A stretch of 64,000 nt of DNA from CAYPAV01 sp964408805 (lineage in GTDB: Bacteria; Pseudomonadota; Alphaproteobacteria; UBA8366), in the NCBI GenBank assembly GCA_964408805.1, contig CAYPAV010000022.1:1-64000 (forward strand). Reading direction: 5' to 3'. The position numbers and the translations under genes were made by a program. Below the pieces are notes generated by a model. The model worked only from the letters and a program-made list of their open reading frames with translations, ran no database searches and was not told the origin of the DNA. Shown one piece after another: positions 9,065 through 17,574 of this stretch (positions within the stretch are counted from its first letter, which is position 1; each line of letters opens with the position of its first letter).

Positions 9065-9819
9065 TGTGCGCCGCCACAGACCCGCAGGACCGAACCGCTG
9101 GTGAAGCTGGACGCCTCGCTCGCGAAATAGAGCGCGGCACCGGCGATCTCGTCGGCCTCGCCGATACGTTTCAGGGCGAATCCCTTGGCGCGTTCGTGGA
9201 ATTCCGGCGAATCCGACCAGCCGACCGAGATGTCGGTTCGGAAGGGGCCGGGGACGATGCAATTAACCCGGACCTTGGGCCCGTATTCATGGGCCAGGGA
9301 TTGGGTCAGATGGTTCAACCCCGATTTCGCCGCGCCATAGGTCGCCGTGTGCGGCGAGGGGTGGAAGGACGCGGTGCTGGAGACATTGATGATCGAGCCG
9401 CCGTCGCCGGCCACCATCCGCGCACCCACTAGCGCCGCAAGCCGGAACGGGCCCTTCAGATTGACGTCGAACACCTTGTCGTAAAGAGCTTCGCTCATCT
9501 CCACCATGGAGGGGAAGAGCGGCGATAGGCCGGCATTGTTGACCAGCACTTCGACCCTGCCGAAATGATCATAGACCGCCTCGACCATCGTCTCGATCTG
9601 ATCCCAATAGCCGACATTGCAGGCATAGGGAAACGCCCGGTGGCCGAGCGCCTCGATTTCCTTTGCCGCCACTTCGCAGGAGTCGATCTTGCGGCTGATG
9701 ATGGCGACATCGGCACCCGCCTCGGCGAAAGCCTGCACCATGGCGCGCCCGAGGCCGCGGCTGCCGCCTGTGACAAGGGCGACCTTACCGCTGAGGTCGA
9801 ACCGTTCCATCGTCGTCAT
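9061..9819 (-). CDS. SDR family oxidoreductase, canonical
   Basis: 252 residues, a classical short-chain dehydrogenase. It has TGGSRGLGRAM for cofactor binding, NNAG, a catalytic Ser in NVSSTAS and YGAAK for the Tyr/Lys pair, with a typical C-terminal substrate lid. It resembles 3-oxoacyl-[ACP]/CoA reductases, so an NAD(P)-dependent reduction or oxidation of a hydroxyacyl-CoA is plausible. It sits between an F420-type LLM gene (10 bp upstream) and the Tyr-less SDR (4-nt overlap), forming a three-gene minus-strand operon diverging from npdG. Confidence 0.88.
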   Translation of the reverse strand: MTTMERFDLSGKVALVTGGSRGLGRAMVQAFAEAGADVAIISRKIDSCEVAAKEIEALGHRAFPYACNVGYWDQIETMVEAVYDHFGRVEVLVNNAGLSPLFPSMVEMSEALYDKVFDVNLKGPFRLAALVGARMVAGDGGSIINVSSTASFHPSPHTATYGAAKSGLNHLTQSLAHEYGPKVRVNCIVPGPFRTDISVGWSDSPEFHERAKGFALKRIGEADEIAGAALYFASEASSFTSGSVLRVCGGAQ

Positions 9820-9829
9820 CGCGCGCTCC

Positions 9830-10876
9830 CTAAAGAACCGTCTCGGCGATCACGCGGAGCGAGGCGACGTCCGTGCTGCGGGTGAGGAGGCTGTGGACAT
9901 ATCCCTTGTCGGCCGCGGCCTTCCAATCCTGGAGCCGCTCCACGATCCGCTCCTTCGGGCCGACGAGGGCCGTTCGGTCGACCAACTCGTCCGGCACCGC
10001 GTTCGCGGCATCAACCCGACGCCCGGCAAGGAAATGGTCTTGAATCTCGATCGCTGCATCCTCGAATCCAAGCAGCTTGGCGTAGTCGTTGTAGAAGTTC
10101 TTGTCGCGAGCCCCCATGCCGCCGACATACAGCGCCAGGTGTTCGCGCGCCGGCCGGCGGCATTCCTCCAAATCGTCGCCCATATGGACGTGGCAGAACG
10201 GCATCAGCATGAAATCGTCCCTGGTCGGCGCCGCGTCGGCCTTGCCGAATCCGTCGTCGATAAACGGCTCGAAGATGTCGGGCTGGCCGATATCGAGGAA
10301 CACCGGAATGAAGCCGTCACAAATCTCGGCGGCCGTCCGCACGCCCGCGGGCGAGATCGAGCCCGAGATGATTTTCAGCGAGGGATCACCATGGAGAATG
10401 CTCTTCAGCGGCTTGCCGAGACCGGTCGAGCCTTCGCCGGTTTGCGGGATCTGATAGTGATAGCCGTCATGGGTGAGCGGTTCCTTCCGCTCCAGGATCT
10501 TGCGCACGATCTCGACATATTCGCGAAGCCGGGTCAGGGGCCGGCCGTAGATCTCACCGTGCCAGCCCTCGATCACCTGCGGTCCGGAGGGGCCGAGCCC
10601 CAGAATGAACCGCCCGCCCGAGAGCATCTGCAGCGTCATCACCGTCATCGCGGTGCAGGCGGGCGTTCGCGCCGACATCTGCATGATGCCGGTGCCGACC
10701 TTGATCCGGCTCGTATTGGCCAGGACCCAGGCGGCCGGCGAGACCGCGTCCGAGCCCCAGGCTTCCGAGGTCCAGACCGAATCATAACCGAGATTTTCGG
10801 CTTCCTTGATTAATTCCAAATCGATACCGTAGCCGCTGGTGCCGGTACCTAAAACCACGCCAAGTTTCAAAGACAC
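9830..10876 (-). CDS. LLM-class F420-dependent oxidoreductase
   Basis: 348 residues, a luciferase-like barrel of the mycobacterial F420-dependent type (related to Rv3520c and Mer). Signatures are KLGVVLGTG, LGYDSVWTSEAWGSD, SRIKVGTGIMQ, SARTPACTAM and FILGLGPSGPQVIEGW. A GTG start at 10876 has GAGGAG 6 nt upstream and places the barrel's first strand at the N terminus; the longer ATG at 10921 lacks such support. It is a clear paralogue of the LLM gene at 17575-18627. The substrate is unknown; its partners are two SDRs. It diverges from npdG across about 160 bp, which should hold a shared promoter region. Confidence 0.88.
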   Translation of the reverse strand: MSLKLGVVLGTGTSGYGIDLELIKEAENLGYDSVWTSEAWGSDAVSPAAWVLANTSRIKVGTGIMQMSARTPACTAMTVMTLQMLSGGRFILGLGPSGPQVIEGWHGEIYGRPLTRLREYVEIVRKILERKEPLTHDGYHYQIPQTGEGSTGLGKPLKSILHGDPSLKIISGSISPAGVRTAAEICDGFIPVFLDIGQPDIFEPFIDDGFGKADAAPTRDDFMLMPFCHVHMGDDLEECRRPAREHLALYVGGMGARDKNFYNDYAKLLGFEDAAIEIQDHFLAGRRVDAANAVPDELVDRTALVGPKERIVERLQDWKAAADKGYVHSLLTRSTDVASLRVIAETVL

Positions 10877-11039
10877 GTTCTTCTCCTCGATCAGCCTCGG
10901 GGCCTCGTGACCGATATCCAAATGGTCCTGTGGATATGGCCGTCAACCACATTAGGTTGGTCTTGCGGGCAGCGCCCTGTTGACGCGTCCCGGACCTTTG
11001 CGTAAGCCGTTGCCGGCCCTTGAAGAGGATGAATGGTTC

Positions 11040-11723
11040 ATGAGCGAAGAGAAACATAAAATCGCGATCATCGGCGGCACGGGAGACCTTGGTTCCGGCC
11101 TCGCCAAGCGCTGGGCGCGGGCCGGGCACGAGATCGTCATCGGCTCCCGCGATGCGGGCCGGGCCGCCGAGGTCGCCCAGCGCTTCAATGATGAAGCCGG
11201 TACGACATCGATTTCCGGGCTTGAGAATACCGCCGCGGCGGCGGCCGGCGAGATCGTCGTACTGACCGTTCCCTATGCCAATCATCGGATCACCTTAGAG
11301 GCGATCCAGGAGGCACTCGACGGCAAGATCATGGTCGATGTGACGGTCCCGCTCGTGCCGCCGAAGGTCCGTACCGTGCAGTTGCCGCCCGAAGGCGCCT
11401 GCGCGAAAGCGGCGCAGAATTTTCTCGGCGAGGGGGTGCGGTTGGTCTCCGCATTCCAGAACGTGGCAGCGGCGCATCTGGCCGATCTCGATCACGCGAT
11501 CGATTGCGACGTTCTCGTTTGCGGCAACGACCCGGCGGCGCGCGAGACCGTGGTCAAACTGGCGGAACAGGCCGATATGAAGGCCTGGCACGCGGGGCGG
11601 ATCGAGAATTCGGCCGTGGCCGAGGCGCTGACCTCTACGCTTATCTTCATGAATAATCGCTACAAGATCGACGGCGCCGGCATTCGGATCAGCGGCACGC
11701 CGGGATCGGCGGCGGACGGCTGA
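11040..11723 (+). CDS. npdG: F420H2:NADP oxidoreductase (NpdG/Fno)
   Basis: 227 residues. The N terminus KIAIIGGTGDLGSGLAKRW is the NADP-binding Rossmann loop of F420-dependent NADP reductases, followed by IGSRDAGRA, which recognises the 2'-phosphate. Downstream are VLTVPYANH and VDVTVPL, and the C-terminal helix is ENSAVAEALTSTLIFMNN. It exchanges hydride between NADP(H) and F420, linking the LLM enzymes to central metabolism. The ATG at 11040 is preferred over an earlier one at 10980 because the fold begins right after it. It leads the F420 biosynthesis operon, with cofE only 8 bp downstream. Confidence 0.92.
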   Translation: MSEEKHKIAIIGGTGDLGSGLAKRWARAGHEIVIGSRDAGRAAEVAQRFNDEAGTTSISGLENTAAAAAGEIVVLTVPYANHRITLEAIQEALDGKIMVDVTVPLVPPKVRTVQLPPEGACAKAAQNFLGEGVRLVSAFQNVAAAHLADLDHAIDCDVLVCGNDPAARETVVKLAEQADMKAWHAGRIENSAVAEALTSTLIFMNNRYKIDGAGIRISGTPGSAADG

Positions 11724-11731
11724 CCGGACCC

Positions 11732-12499
11732 ATGACCGATCGAATGCATATGATCGCCCTCGACGGCATTCCGCTGGTCGAACCCGGCGACGATCTGGCG
11801 GCGCTTTTCGACGCGGCGCTCGACCGTGCGGGAGAGCGCTACGCCGACGGCGATATACTGGTGATAGCCCAGAAGATCGTCTCGAAGGCGGAGGGGCGGA
11901 TCGTCGATCTCGTCGATGTGTCGCCGAGCGCGCGCGCGGTCGAATTGGCGGCGGAAGTCGACAAGGACCCCCGTGTCGTGGAACTCATCCTCTCGGAAGC
12001 GCGCGATGTTGTCCGGACGAAGCCGGGTGTCTTGGTGGTTGAGCATCGCCTCGGCATCGTCATGGCGAATGCGGGGATTGACGCGTCGAATGTCGAGGAG
12101 GCCGAGCGCGGCGAACGGGTCGTCCTGTTGCCGGAGGATCCGGACGGAAGCTGTGCCGCGCTCCGCGAGGCGATCCGGGCGCGCATCGGAAAAGATGTCG
12201 GCGTGATCATCAATGACAGCGTCGGCCGGGCCTGGCGGGTCGGGACGACGGGTCTGGCGCTCGGTGTCGCGGGTCTCGCGAGCGTCGTCGATCTTCGCGG
12301 CGAGAAGGATCTTTTCGGCCGCGAGCTTCGGGTGAGCGAGCAGGCGATCGCCGACGAACTGGCCTCGGCGGCCTCGTTGCTGCAAGGGCAGGGTGCCGAA
12401 GGGCGACCCGTCGTCCTGGTCCGCGGCTACACTTGCGACGCGCCGCTTCAGACCGCGGACGCCCTCCTGCGATCGAAAGAGGACGACATGTTTCGATGA
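11732..12499 (+). CDS. cofE: Coenzyme F420-0:L-glutamate ligase
   Basis: 255 residues, the length of a stand-alone CofE. It adds L-glutamate units to F420-0, using GTP in known members. Visible family segments are IPLVEPGDDL near the start, ILVIAQKIVSKAEG, RTKPGVLVVEHRLGIVMANAGID, ALREAIRARIG and IINDSVGRAWRVGTTGLALG. The actinobacterial FbiB has an extra C-terminal nitroreductase-like domain that reduces dehydro-F420; that domain is absent here and no separate copy lies in the operon. The last four bases overlap the start of cofD (ATGA at 12496-12499). Confidence 0.94.
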   Translation: MTDRMHMIALDGIPLVEPGDDLAALFDAALDRAGERYADGDILVIAQKIVSKAEGRIVDLVDVSPSARAVELAAEVDKDPRVVELILSEARDVVRTKPGVLVVEHRLGIVMANAGIDASNVEEAERGERVVLLPEDPDGSCAALREAIRARIGKDVGVIINDSVGRAWRVGTTGLALGVAGLASVVDLRGEKDLFGRELRVSEQAIADELASAASLLQGQGAEGRPVVLVRGYTCDAPLQTADALLRSKEDDMFR

Positions 12500-13458
12500 C
12501 GGAGGCGGGCAAGATCATCGCCCTTTCGGGGGGCGTCGGCGGTGCCAAACTGGTGCTCGGCCTGGCGCGCGTTTTGCCCGAAGACGCCTTGATGGTGGTC
12601 GCCAATACCGGCGACGATTTCAGCCATCTTGGTCTCAATATCTCGCCCGATCTCGACACCGTCGTTTATACGCTTTCGGGCCTGGCCGATTCCGAACGGG
12701 GCTGGGGCCGGCGCGATGAAAGCTGGACCTTCATGTCGGCCCTGAAGGGGCTTGGCGGGGAGAATTGGTTCAACCTCGGCGACGGCGACCTGGCTCTCCA
12801 TGTCCGGCGAACCGAAGCGCTCGCCGCCGGCCAGACCCTGAGCGCGTTCACCAGCGAGATTTGCCGGATCCTCGGGATCGGGCAAACCATCCTGCCGATG
12901 ACCGATGATGCGGTCGCGACCATCGTCGAGACGCCCGAAGGTCCCTTGTCATTCCAGCATTACTTCGTGCGAGACCGGTGTGAACCGGCTGTCACGGGTT
13001 TTCGATTCGACGGTATTGAGCAGGCTCGTCCGAACTCGGAATTCCTCGCGGCGTTGGTGGGGACCGACGTCTCCGCCGTCATCGTCACGCCGTCCAATCC
13101 CTTCGTCAGTGTCGATCCGATTTTGAGTCTGCCGGGTGTCCGGAGTGCCATCGAGGCTTTCCCGGGACCGGTCGTCGCGGTCTCGCCGATTGTCGGCGGG
13201 GCGGCAATCAAGGGACCGGCAGCGAAGATGATGGCGGAACTCGGCATGCCCGCGACGGCACTCGCCGTCGCCGAACACTATCGCGATCTGATCGACGGGT
13301 TCGTGATCGACGAGGCCGACGCGGATGCCGAGGACGCGATTCGGGCGCTCGGAGTGTCTGTCAGCGTTACCCAAAGCGTGATGCGGAACCTGGATGACCG
13401 AAAGTCGTTGGCGCGGGACTGTCTGGCCTTCGCCGAACGGATCGGTACTGCACGATGA
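12496..13458 (+). CDS. cofD: 2-phospho-L-lactate transferase (FbiA/CofD)
   Basis: 320 residues. It transfers the phospholactyl (or phosphoenolpyruvyl/phosphoglyceryl) group from the nucleotide-activated precursor to the deazaflavin Fo. The family start LSGGVGGAKLVLGLAR is clear, followed by VVANTGDDFSHLGL, SPDLDTVVYTL, WFNLGDGDLA, LPMTDD and TPSNPFVSVDPIL. ATG 12496 overlaps the cofE stop, and its own stop overlaps cofC by four bases. The longer frame from 12433 lies inside cofE. Tight overlaps show that cofE, cofD and cofC are translated as a unit. Confidence 0.95.
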   Translation: MTEAGKIIALSGGVGGAKLVLGLARVLPEDALMVVANTGDDFSHLGLNISPDLDTVVYTLSGLADSERGWGRRDESWTFMSALKGLGGENWFNLGDGDLALHVRRTEALAAGQTLSAFTSEICRILGIGQTILPMTDDAVATIVETPEGPLSFQHYFVRDRCEPAVTGFRFDGIEQARPNSEFLAALVGTDVSAVIVTPSNPFVSVDPILSLPGVRSAIEAFPGPVVAVSPIVGGAAIKGPAAKMMAELGMPATALAVAEHYRDLIDGFVIDEADADAEDAIRALGVSVSVTQSVMRNLDDRKSLARDCLAFAERIGTAR

Positions 13459-14105
13459 TCGTCGCCGTTGTACCGGTGAAGGATTTGGGGCAAGCGAAAC
13501 AGCGGTTGGCATCCGTTCTGGCGCCTGAGGAACGGGTCGGACTCGTCAAGGCGATGTTGGGCGATGTCCTGGCGGTTCTGAAGACGGCGCGGCGGGTGGC
13601 GCATGTCTACCTCGTGGCTCACGACAGGGCCTTCGACGCCATGGCCGAGGATGTCATCCGCGAGACCGCGAATACCGGCTATAACGCCGCGATCGCGACG
13701 GCGGTCGCCGATCACAGGGTGTCCGGGGTCGCGGGCGTTCTCGTCGTGCCGGGCGATGTACCGTTGCTGACCGCAGAGGAGGTCGACCGCCTTGTGGCAC
13801 CTCTTGAAAGAGGTATTCGGCTGGTGCCGGCACGGGATGGCGACGGTACCAACGGCTTGCTGATCGCGCCGCCCGATCTGATCGCTACCCGTTTTGGGCC
13901 GGGAAGTGCGGGACGCCATCAGGCGGCCGGACTCGAGGCCGGCGGCACGGTCGAGCGCCTTGATGCGCCGGGGCTTGCCTTCGATATCGATACCCCCGAT
14001 GATTTGGCGGATTTCCGCGCTGTTGACGCGGAGACGATGACCCACACCTTTTTAGAACGAAGCGGCGTGGGCGCGCGGATGTCGGATACCGCCCGCTCGA
14101 CCTGA
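13455..14105 (+). CDS. cofC: 2-phospholactate/PEP guanylyltransferase
   Basis: 216 residues with the short nucleotidyltransferase fold of CofC/FbiD. The start VPVKDLGQAKQRLASVLAPEER (split by a helix) gives the nucleotide-binding Lys residues. VLVVPGDVPLLTAEEV carries the metal-binding acidic residues, and RDGDGTNGLLIAPP is a family signature. It makes the activated three-carbon precursor for CofD. Characterised homologues use 2-phospholactate, PEP or 3-phosphoglycerate, and the substrate here cannot be decided by eye. It overlaps cofD by four bases, and fbiC follows 18 bp downstream. Confidence 0.93.
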   Translation: MIVAVVPVKDLGQAKQRLASVLAPEERVGLVKAMLGDVLAVLKTARRVAHVYLVAHDRAFDAMAEDVIRETANTGYNAAIATAVADHRVSGVAGVLVVPGDVPLLTAEEVDRLVAPLERGIRLVPARDGDGTNGLLIAPPDLIATRFGPGSAGRHQAAGLEAGGTVERLDAPGLAFDIDTPDDLADFRAVDAETMTHTFLERSGVGARMSDTARST

Positions 14106-14123
14106 CGGAGTTCGAGACCGAAC

Positions 14124-16559
14124 GTGTTGATGGATAAGAAAGAATTAGGTGAGCGATTGGAGACGTCGGCCGCTTTGGCGCTCGTCGAACGGGCGGGCCT
14201 GCCGGCGCTCATGGCCGAGGCGGCGGCATGCCGGGATCGCGGCTTTGGCCGGCGCGTCAGCTATTCCCGCAAGGTCTTCATTCCGCTGACTCAGCTTTGC
14301 CGCGATGTCTGCCACTACTGCACCTTCGCGCAGGCGCCGCGAAACCTCGAGGCCCCCTATCTGTCTGCCGATCAGGTGCTGGCGATCGCGCGGGCGGGAC
14401 AAGCGGCCGGCTGCAAGGAAGCGCTCTTCACACTCGGCGACAAGCCGGAACACCGTTACCCCGCGGCGCGGGAGGCACTTGCCGCTCTCGGCCATAATTC
14501 CACCATTTCCTATCTCCGCGAAATGGCGCTTCTGGTCTTTGAGGAGACCGGTCTTTTCCCCCATCTCAATCTCGGTGTCTTGTCGCCGGAAGAGATCGCG
14601 AGTTTGCGCGAGGTCTCTCTCAGCATGGGGATGATGCTGGAAAGTGCCTCGCCGAGATTGCTCGAAAAGGGCCAGTGCCATCACGGGTCGCCCGACAAGG
14701 ACCCGGCCGTGCGTTTGGCGTCGATCGCCGAGGCGGGCCGCCAGAATGTTCCCTTCACCAGCGGCATCTTAATCGGCATCGGCGAGACGAGGGGCGAGCG
14801 GATCGAGGCGCTGCTGGCGCTTCGCGAACTCAACGATGTCCATGGCCATATCCAGGAAATCATCATTCAGAATTTCCGCGCCAAGCCCGGCACAAGGATG
14901 GCGGCGGCGGCCGAGCCCGATCTCGCCGATCTGCAATGGACGATCGCGGCGGCGCGGCTGATATTCGGACCCGAAATGTCGGTCCAGGCGCCACCCAATC
15001 TGAGTGCCGGCGTGGCTGGCGAATTGATCCCCGCCGGGATCAACGATTGGGGCGGCGTCTCGCCGGTGACTCCCGATCACGTGAACCCCGAGGCACCCTG
15101 GCCGCATCTCGACGCATTGGCGCGCGAGACCGCCGAGCAGGACAAGATCCTGGTCGAACGCCTGGCTATCTATCCGTCATACACGGAGGACCTGGACCTC
15201 TGGGTCGATCCGATGTTTCGCACGCCGGTGCTGCGCGCTCTCGACGCCGACGGGTTGGCCCGCGACGACGCCTGGTCGCCGGGACAGGATGAGATCGCCA
15301 TTCCGGCACCCGCGGTGACGCCGGGTCTCGGCACTGGCTTCGAGGTAGAGGACATCCTGCGGCGGAGTGAGTCGGGCGAGGATATTTCGGAAAACGATAT
15401 CGTCCGCCTTTTCGAGGCTCGCGACAGCGAGGTCGAGGCGGTCGCCCATGCGGCCGATACGCTCCGCCGTCGGATCAACGGCGATACCGTGACCTATGTC
15501 GTCAACCGCAACATCAACTACACAAACATTTGCTATTTCGGCTGCCGGTTCTGCGCCTTCTCGAAGGGCAAGACGAGTGAGAACTTGCGTGGTCGGCCGT
15601 ACGATTTGGCGATGGAGGAGATCGTCCGCCGCGCAGAAGAAGCCTGGACGCGGGGTGCTACCGAGGTCTGTCTGCAAGGCGGAATCCATCCCGATTACAC
15701 GGGTCAGACCTATCTCGACATCCTGGATGCGTTGAAGACGGCGCTGCCGGACATCCATGTCCACGCCTTCACCCCGCTGGAGGTGCACCAGGGCGCCAAG
15801 ACCCTCGGCCTGCCACTAGAGACGTTCTTGGGGCGGCTGCGGGATGCCGGGCTCGGCACCCTACCAGGCACGGCGGCGGAAATCCTCGACGACGAGGTCC
15901 GCCGGATCATCTGTGCCGACAAGATCGATACCGCCGAATGGCTCAACGTCATGGAGACCGCCCACGGCCTTGGGCTTCGCAGCACCGCGACGATCATGTT
16001 CGGCCATATCGACCGGCCGCGAAACTGGGCGCGGCATTTGACACGCCTTCGCGATCTGCAGCAGCGAACGGGCGGCTTTACCGAATTCGTGCCCTTGCCC
16101 TTCGTCCACATGGAGGCGCCGATCTATCTCAAGGGCGGGGCCCGGCGTGGGCCGACCTGGCGGGAAGCACTGCTGATCCATTCCGTCGCCCGGCTGGCGC
16201 TGTCGCCCGGGTTCGAGAATATCCAGACGTCATGGGTGAAGCTCGGGGCCGATGGCGCGGATGCCTGTCTCAAGGCCGGCGCCAACGATATCGGTGGCAC
16301 CTTGATGAACGAGACCATCACCCGCGCCGCCGGAGCCGCCCACGGTCAGGAAATGCCGCCGGAGGAGATGGAGGAGATCATTACGCGGGCTGGCCGGACG
16401 CCGTCTCAGCGAACGACGCTCTACGGGGCGCCGCGTTCAGGGCAACGGGCGCGGTCCTACGGGGCGCCGGCGCTTTCGCCCGCCATCGATACGCCGCCCG
16501 CAAAATCCGGTTCCGGGCGCGCGCGCGGTATTCCACCGGATCTTCAGGCGGCGGAGTAG
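14124..16559 (+). CDS. fbiC: Fo synthase, CofG-CofH fusion (FbiC)
   Basis: 811 residues with two radical-SAM halves. The N-terminal half (CofG-like) has the 4Fe-4S motif CRDVCHYC at Cys59, 63 and 66. The C-terminal half (CofH-like) has CYFGCRFC at Cys470, 474 and 477, followed by the CofH-type QGGIHPDYTGQTYLDIL. Together the halves condense 5-amino-6-ribitylaminouracil with tyrosine to give the deazaflavin chromophore Fo. The fusion is the arrangement known from actinobacteria; archaea use two genes. The frame opens with GTG, TTG, ATG in tandem (14124-14132), so the true start may be the ATG at 14130. It closes the biosynthesis operon. Confidence 0.95.
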   Translation: MLMDKKELGERLETSAALALVERAGLPALMAEAAACRDRGFGRRVSYSRKVFIPLTQLCRDVCHYCTFAQAPRNLEAPYLSADQVLAIARAGQAAGCKEALFTLGDKPEHRYPAAREALAALGHNSTISYLREMALLVFEETGLFPHLNLGVLSPEEIASLREVSLSMGMMLESASPRLLEKGQCHHGSPDKDPAVRLASIAEAGRQNVPFTSGILIGIGETRGERIEALLALRELNDVHGHIQEIIIQNFRAKPGTRMAAAAEPDLADLQWTIAAARLIFGPEMSVQAPPNLSAGVAGELIPAGINDWGGVSPVTPDHVNPEAPWPHLDALARETAEQDKILVERLAIYPSYTEDLDLWVDPMFRTPVLRALDADGLARDDAWSPGQDEIAIPAPAVTPGLGTGFEVEDILRRSESGEDISENDIVRLFEARDSEVEAVAHAADTLRRRINGDTVTYVVNRNINYTNICYFGCRFCAFSKGKTSENLRGRPYDLAMEEIVRRAEEAWTRGATEVCLQGGIHPDYTGQTYLDILDALKTALPDIHVHAFTPLEVHQGAKTLGLPLETFLGRLRDAGLGTLPGTAAEILDDEVRRIICADKIDTAEWLNVMETAHGLGLRSTATIMFGHIDRPRNWARHLTRLRDLQQRTGGFTEFVPLPFVHMEAPIYLKGGARRGPTWREALLIHSVARLALSPGFENIQTSWVKLGADGADACLKAGANDIGGTLMNETITRAAGAAHGQEMPPEEMEEIITRAGRTPSQRTTLYGAPRSGQRARSYGAPALSPAIDTPPAKSGSGRARGIPPDLQAAE

Positions 16560-16599
16560 CGTTTCAGCCAATTCGACCCTTCGAACCGAGGAGGACGAC

Positions 16600-17562
16600 A
16601 TGAGCATCGGGTTTGGACTAGGTCTCTCGAATTTCACCTTCACGACCGCGGACGGCTATTGGGAGTGGGTGCGGCTTTGCGACGAGTCGGGGATCGATTC
16701 CATCTGGCAAACGGATCGCCTGATCTCGAAGGAGCCCTTCCTGGAGGTGATGAGCAGCATGGCCGCCCTGGCCGGTGCCACGAAGAACGTGAAGTTCGGC
16801 ATGAACGTCGCCTCGCTCGGGTTTCGAGACCCGCTGGTGACGGCGAAGCAATGCGCCACGATCGACTATCTAAGCAACGGCCGGCTGCTGCCCGCCTTCG
16901 GCCTCGGCAGCACCTTGTCGCGGGACTGGGTCGGGAGCGGCCGGGCGACCAAGGGTCGGGGACAGCGCATGAACGAAGTGCTGGAAGTCATGACCCGCCT
17001 TTGGAGCGAGGAAAGCGTCACTTTCGAGGGCAAGCATTTCCGCTACGACGACGCGTCGATCTCGCCCCGGCCTGTGCAAAAAGTACTGCCCTGCTGGATT
17101 GGCGGCAGTGCGGACGCCGCGATCGAGCGGACCGCGAAATACGGCACCGGCTGGCAGGCCTCCTTCCAGACGGCGGAGCGGACGGGCGAAGTCGTGGCGG
17201 CGATCCACGAGGCCTGCGCGCGCCACGGCCGGAAGATGGACCCCGACCATATGGGCGTCGGTTTCGGCATTCGTTTCGGCAACTGGGACGAACCCATCGT
17301 CGCCAAGACGGCGGAAGCCCTCAAGAAACGCACCAAGCGCGACCCGAAACAGGGCATGGCGGTCGGCGGAGCCGACGAGATCCTGAAGATGATGGGGTCC
17401 TTCATTCCCCAGGGCATCGCCAAGTTCATCCTACGTCCGATCGGCGACGGCGATGCGGAGATGATCGAGCAGACCGAGAAGATCATCGCCGAGATCCTGC
17501 CCGAGGTAAGCCGCCTCAATGAACGCCGCAAGGCCGGCGAATGGGGTACGGCGGCGGCCTGA
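16600..17562 (+). CDS. LLM-class F420-dependent oxidoreductase
   Basis: 320 residues of the luciferase-like barrel, short form. It has GIDSIWQTDRL, KFGMNVASLGFRDPLVTAKQ, ATIDYLSNGRLLPAFGLG and PCWIGGSADAAIERTAKYGTGW. The ATG follows an excellent site (GAGGAGGACGAC). It lies 40 bp after fbiC on the same strand, so it is probably co-transcribed with the cofactor genes and is the best candidate for an enzyme that uses F420 made by this operon. The C-terminal quarter is Lys/Glu-rich and helical. The substrate is unknown. Confidence 0.88.
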   Translation: MSIGFGLGLSNFTFTTADGYWEWVRLCDESGIDSIWQTDRLISKEPFLEVMSSMAALAGATKNVKFGMNVASLGFRDPLVTAKQCATIDYLSNGRLLPAFGLGSTLSRDWVGSGRATKGRGQRMNEVLEVMTRLWSEESVTFEGKHFRYDDASISPRPVQKVLPCWIGGSADAAIERTAKYGTGWQASFQTAERTGEVVAAIHEACARHGRKMDPDHMGVGFGIRFGNWDEPIVAKTAEALKKRTKRDPKQGMAVGGADEILKMMGSFIPQGIAKFILRPIGDGDAEMIEQTEKIIAEILPEVSRLNERRKAGEWGTAAA

Positions 17563-17574
17563 GCCGGTATCCTG

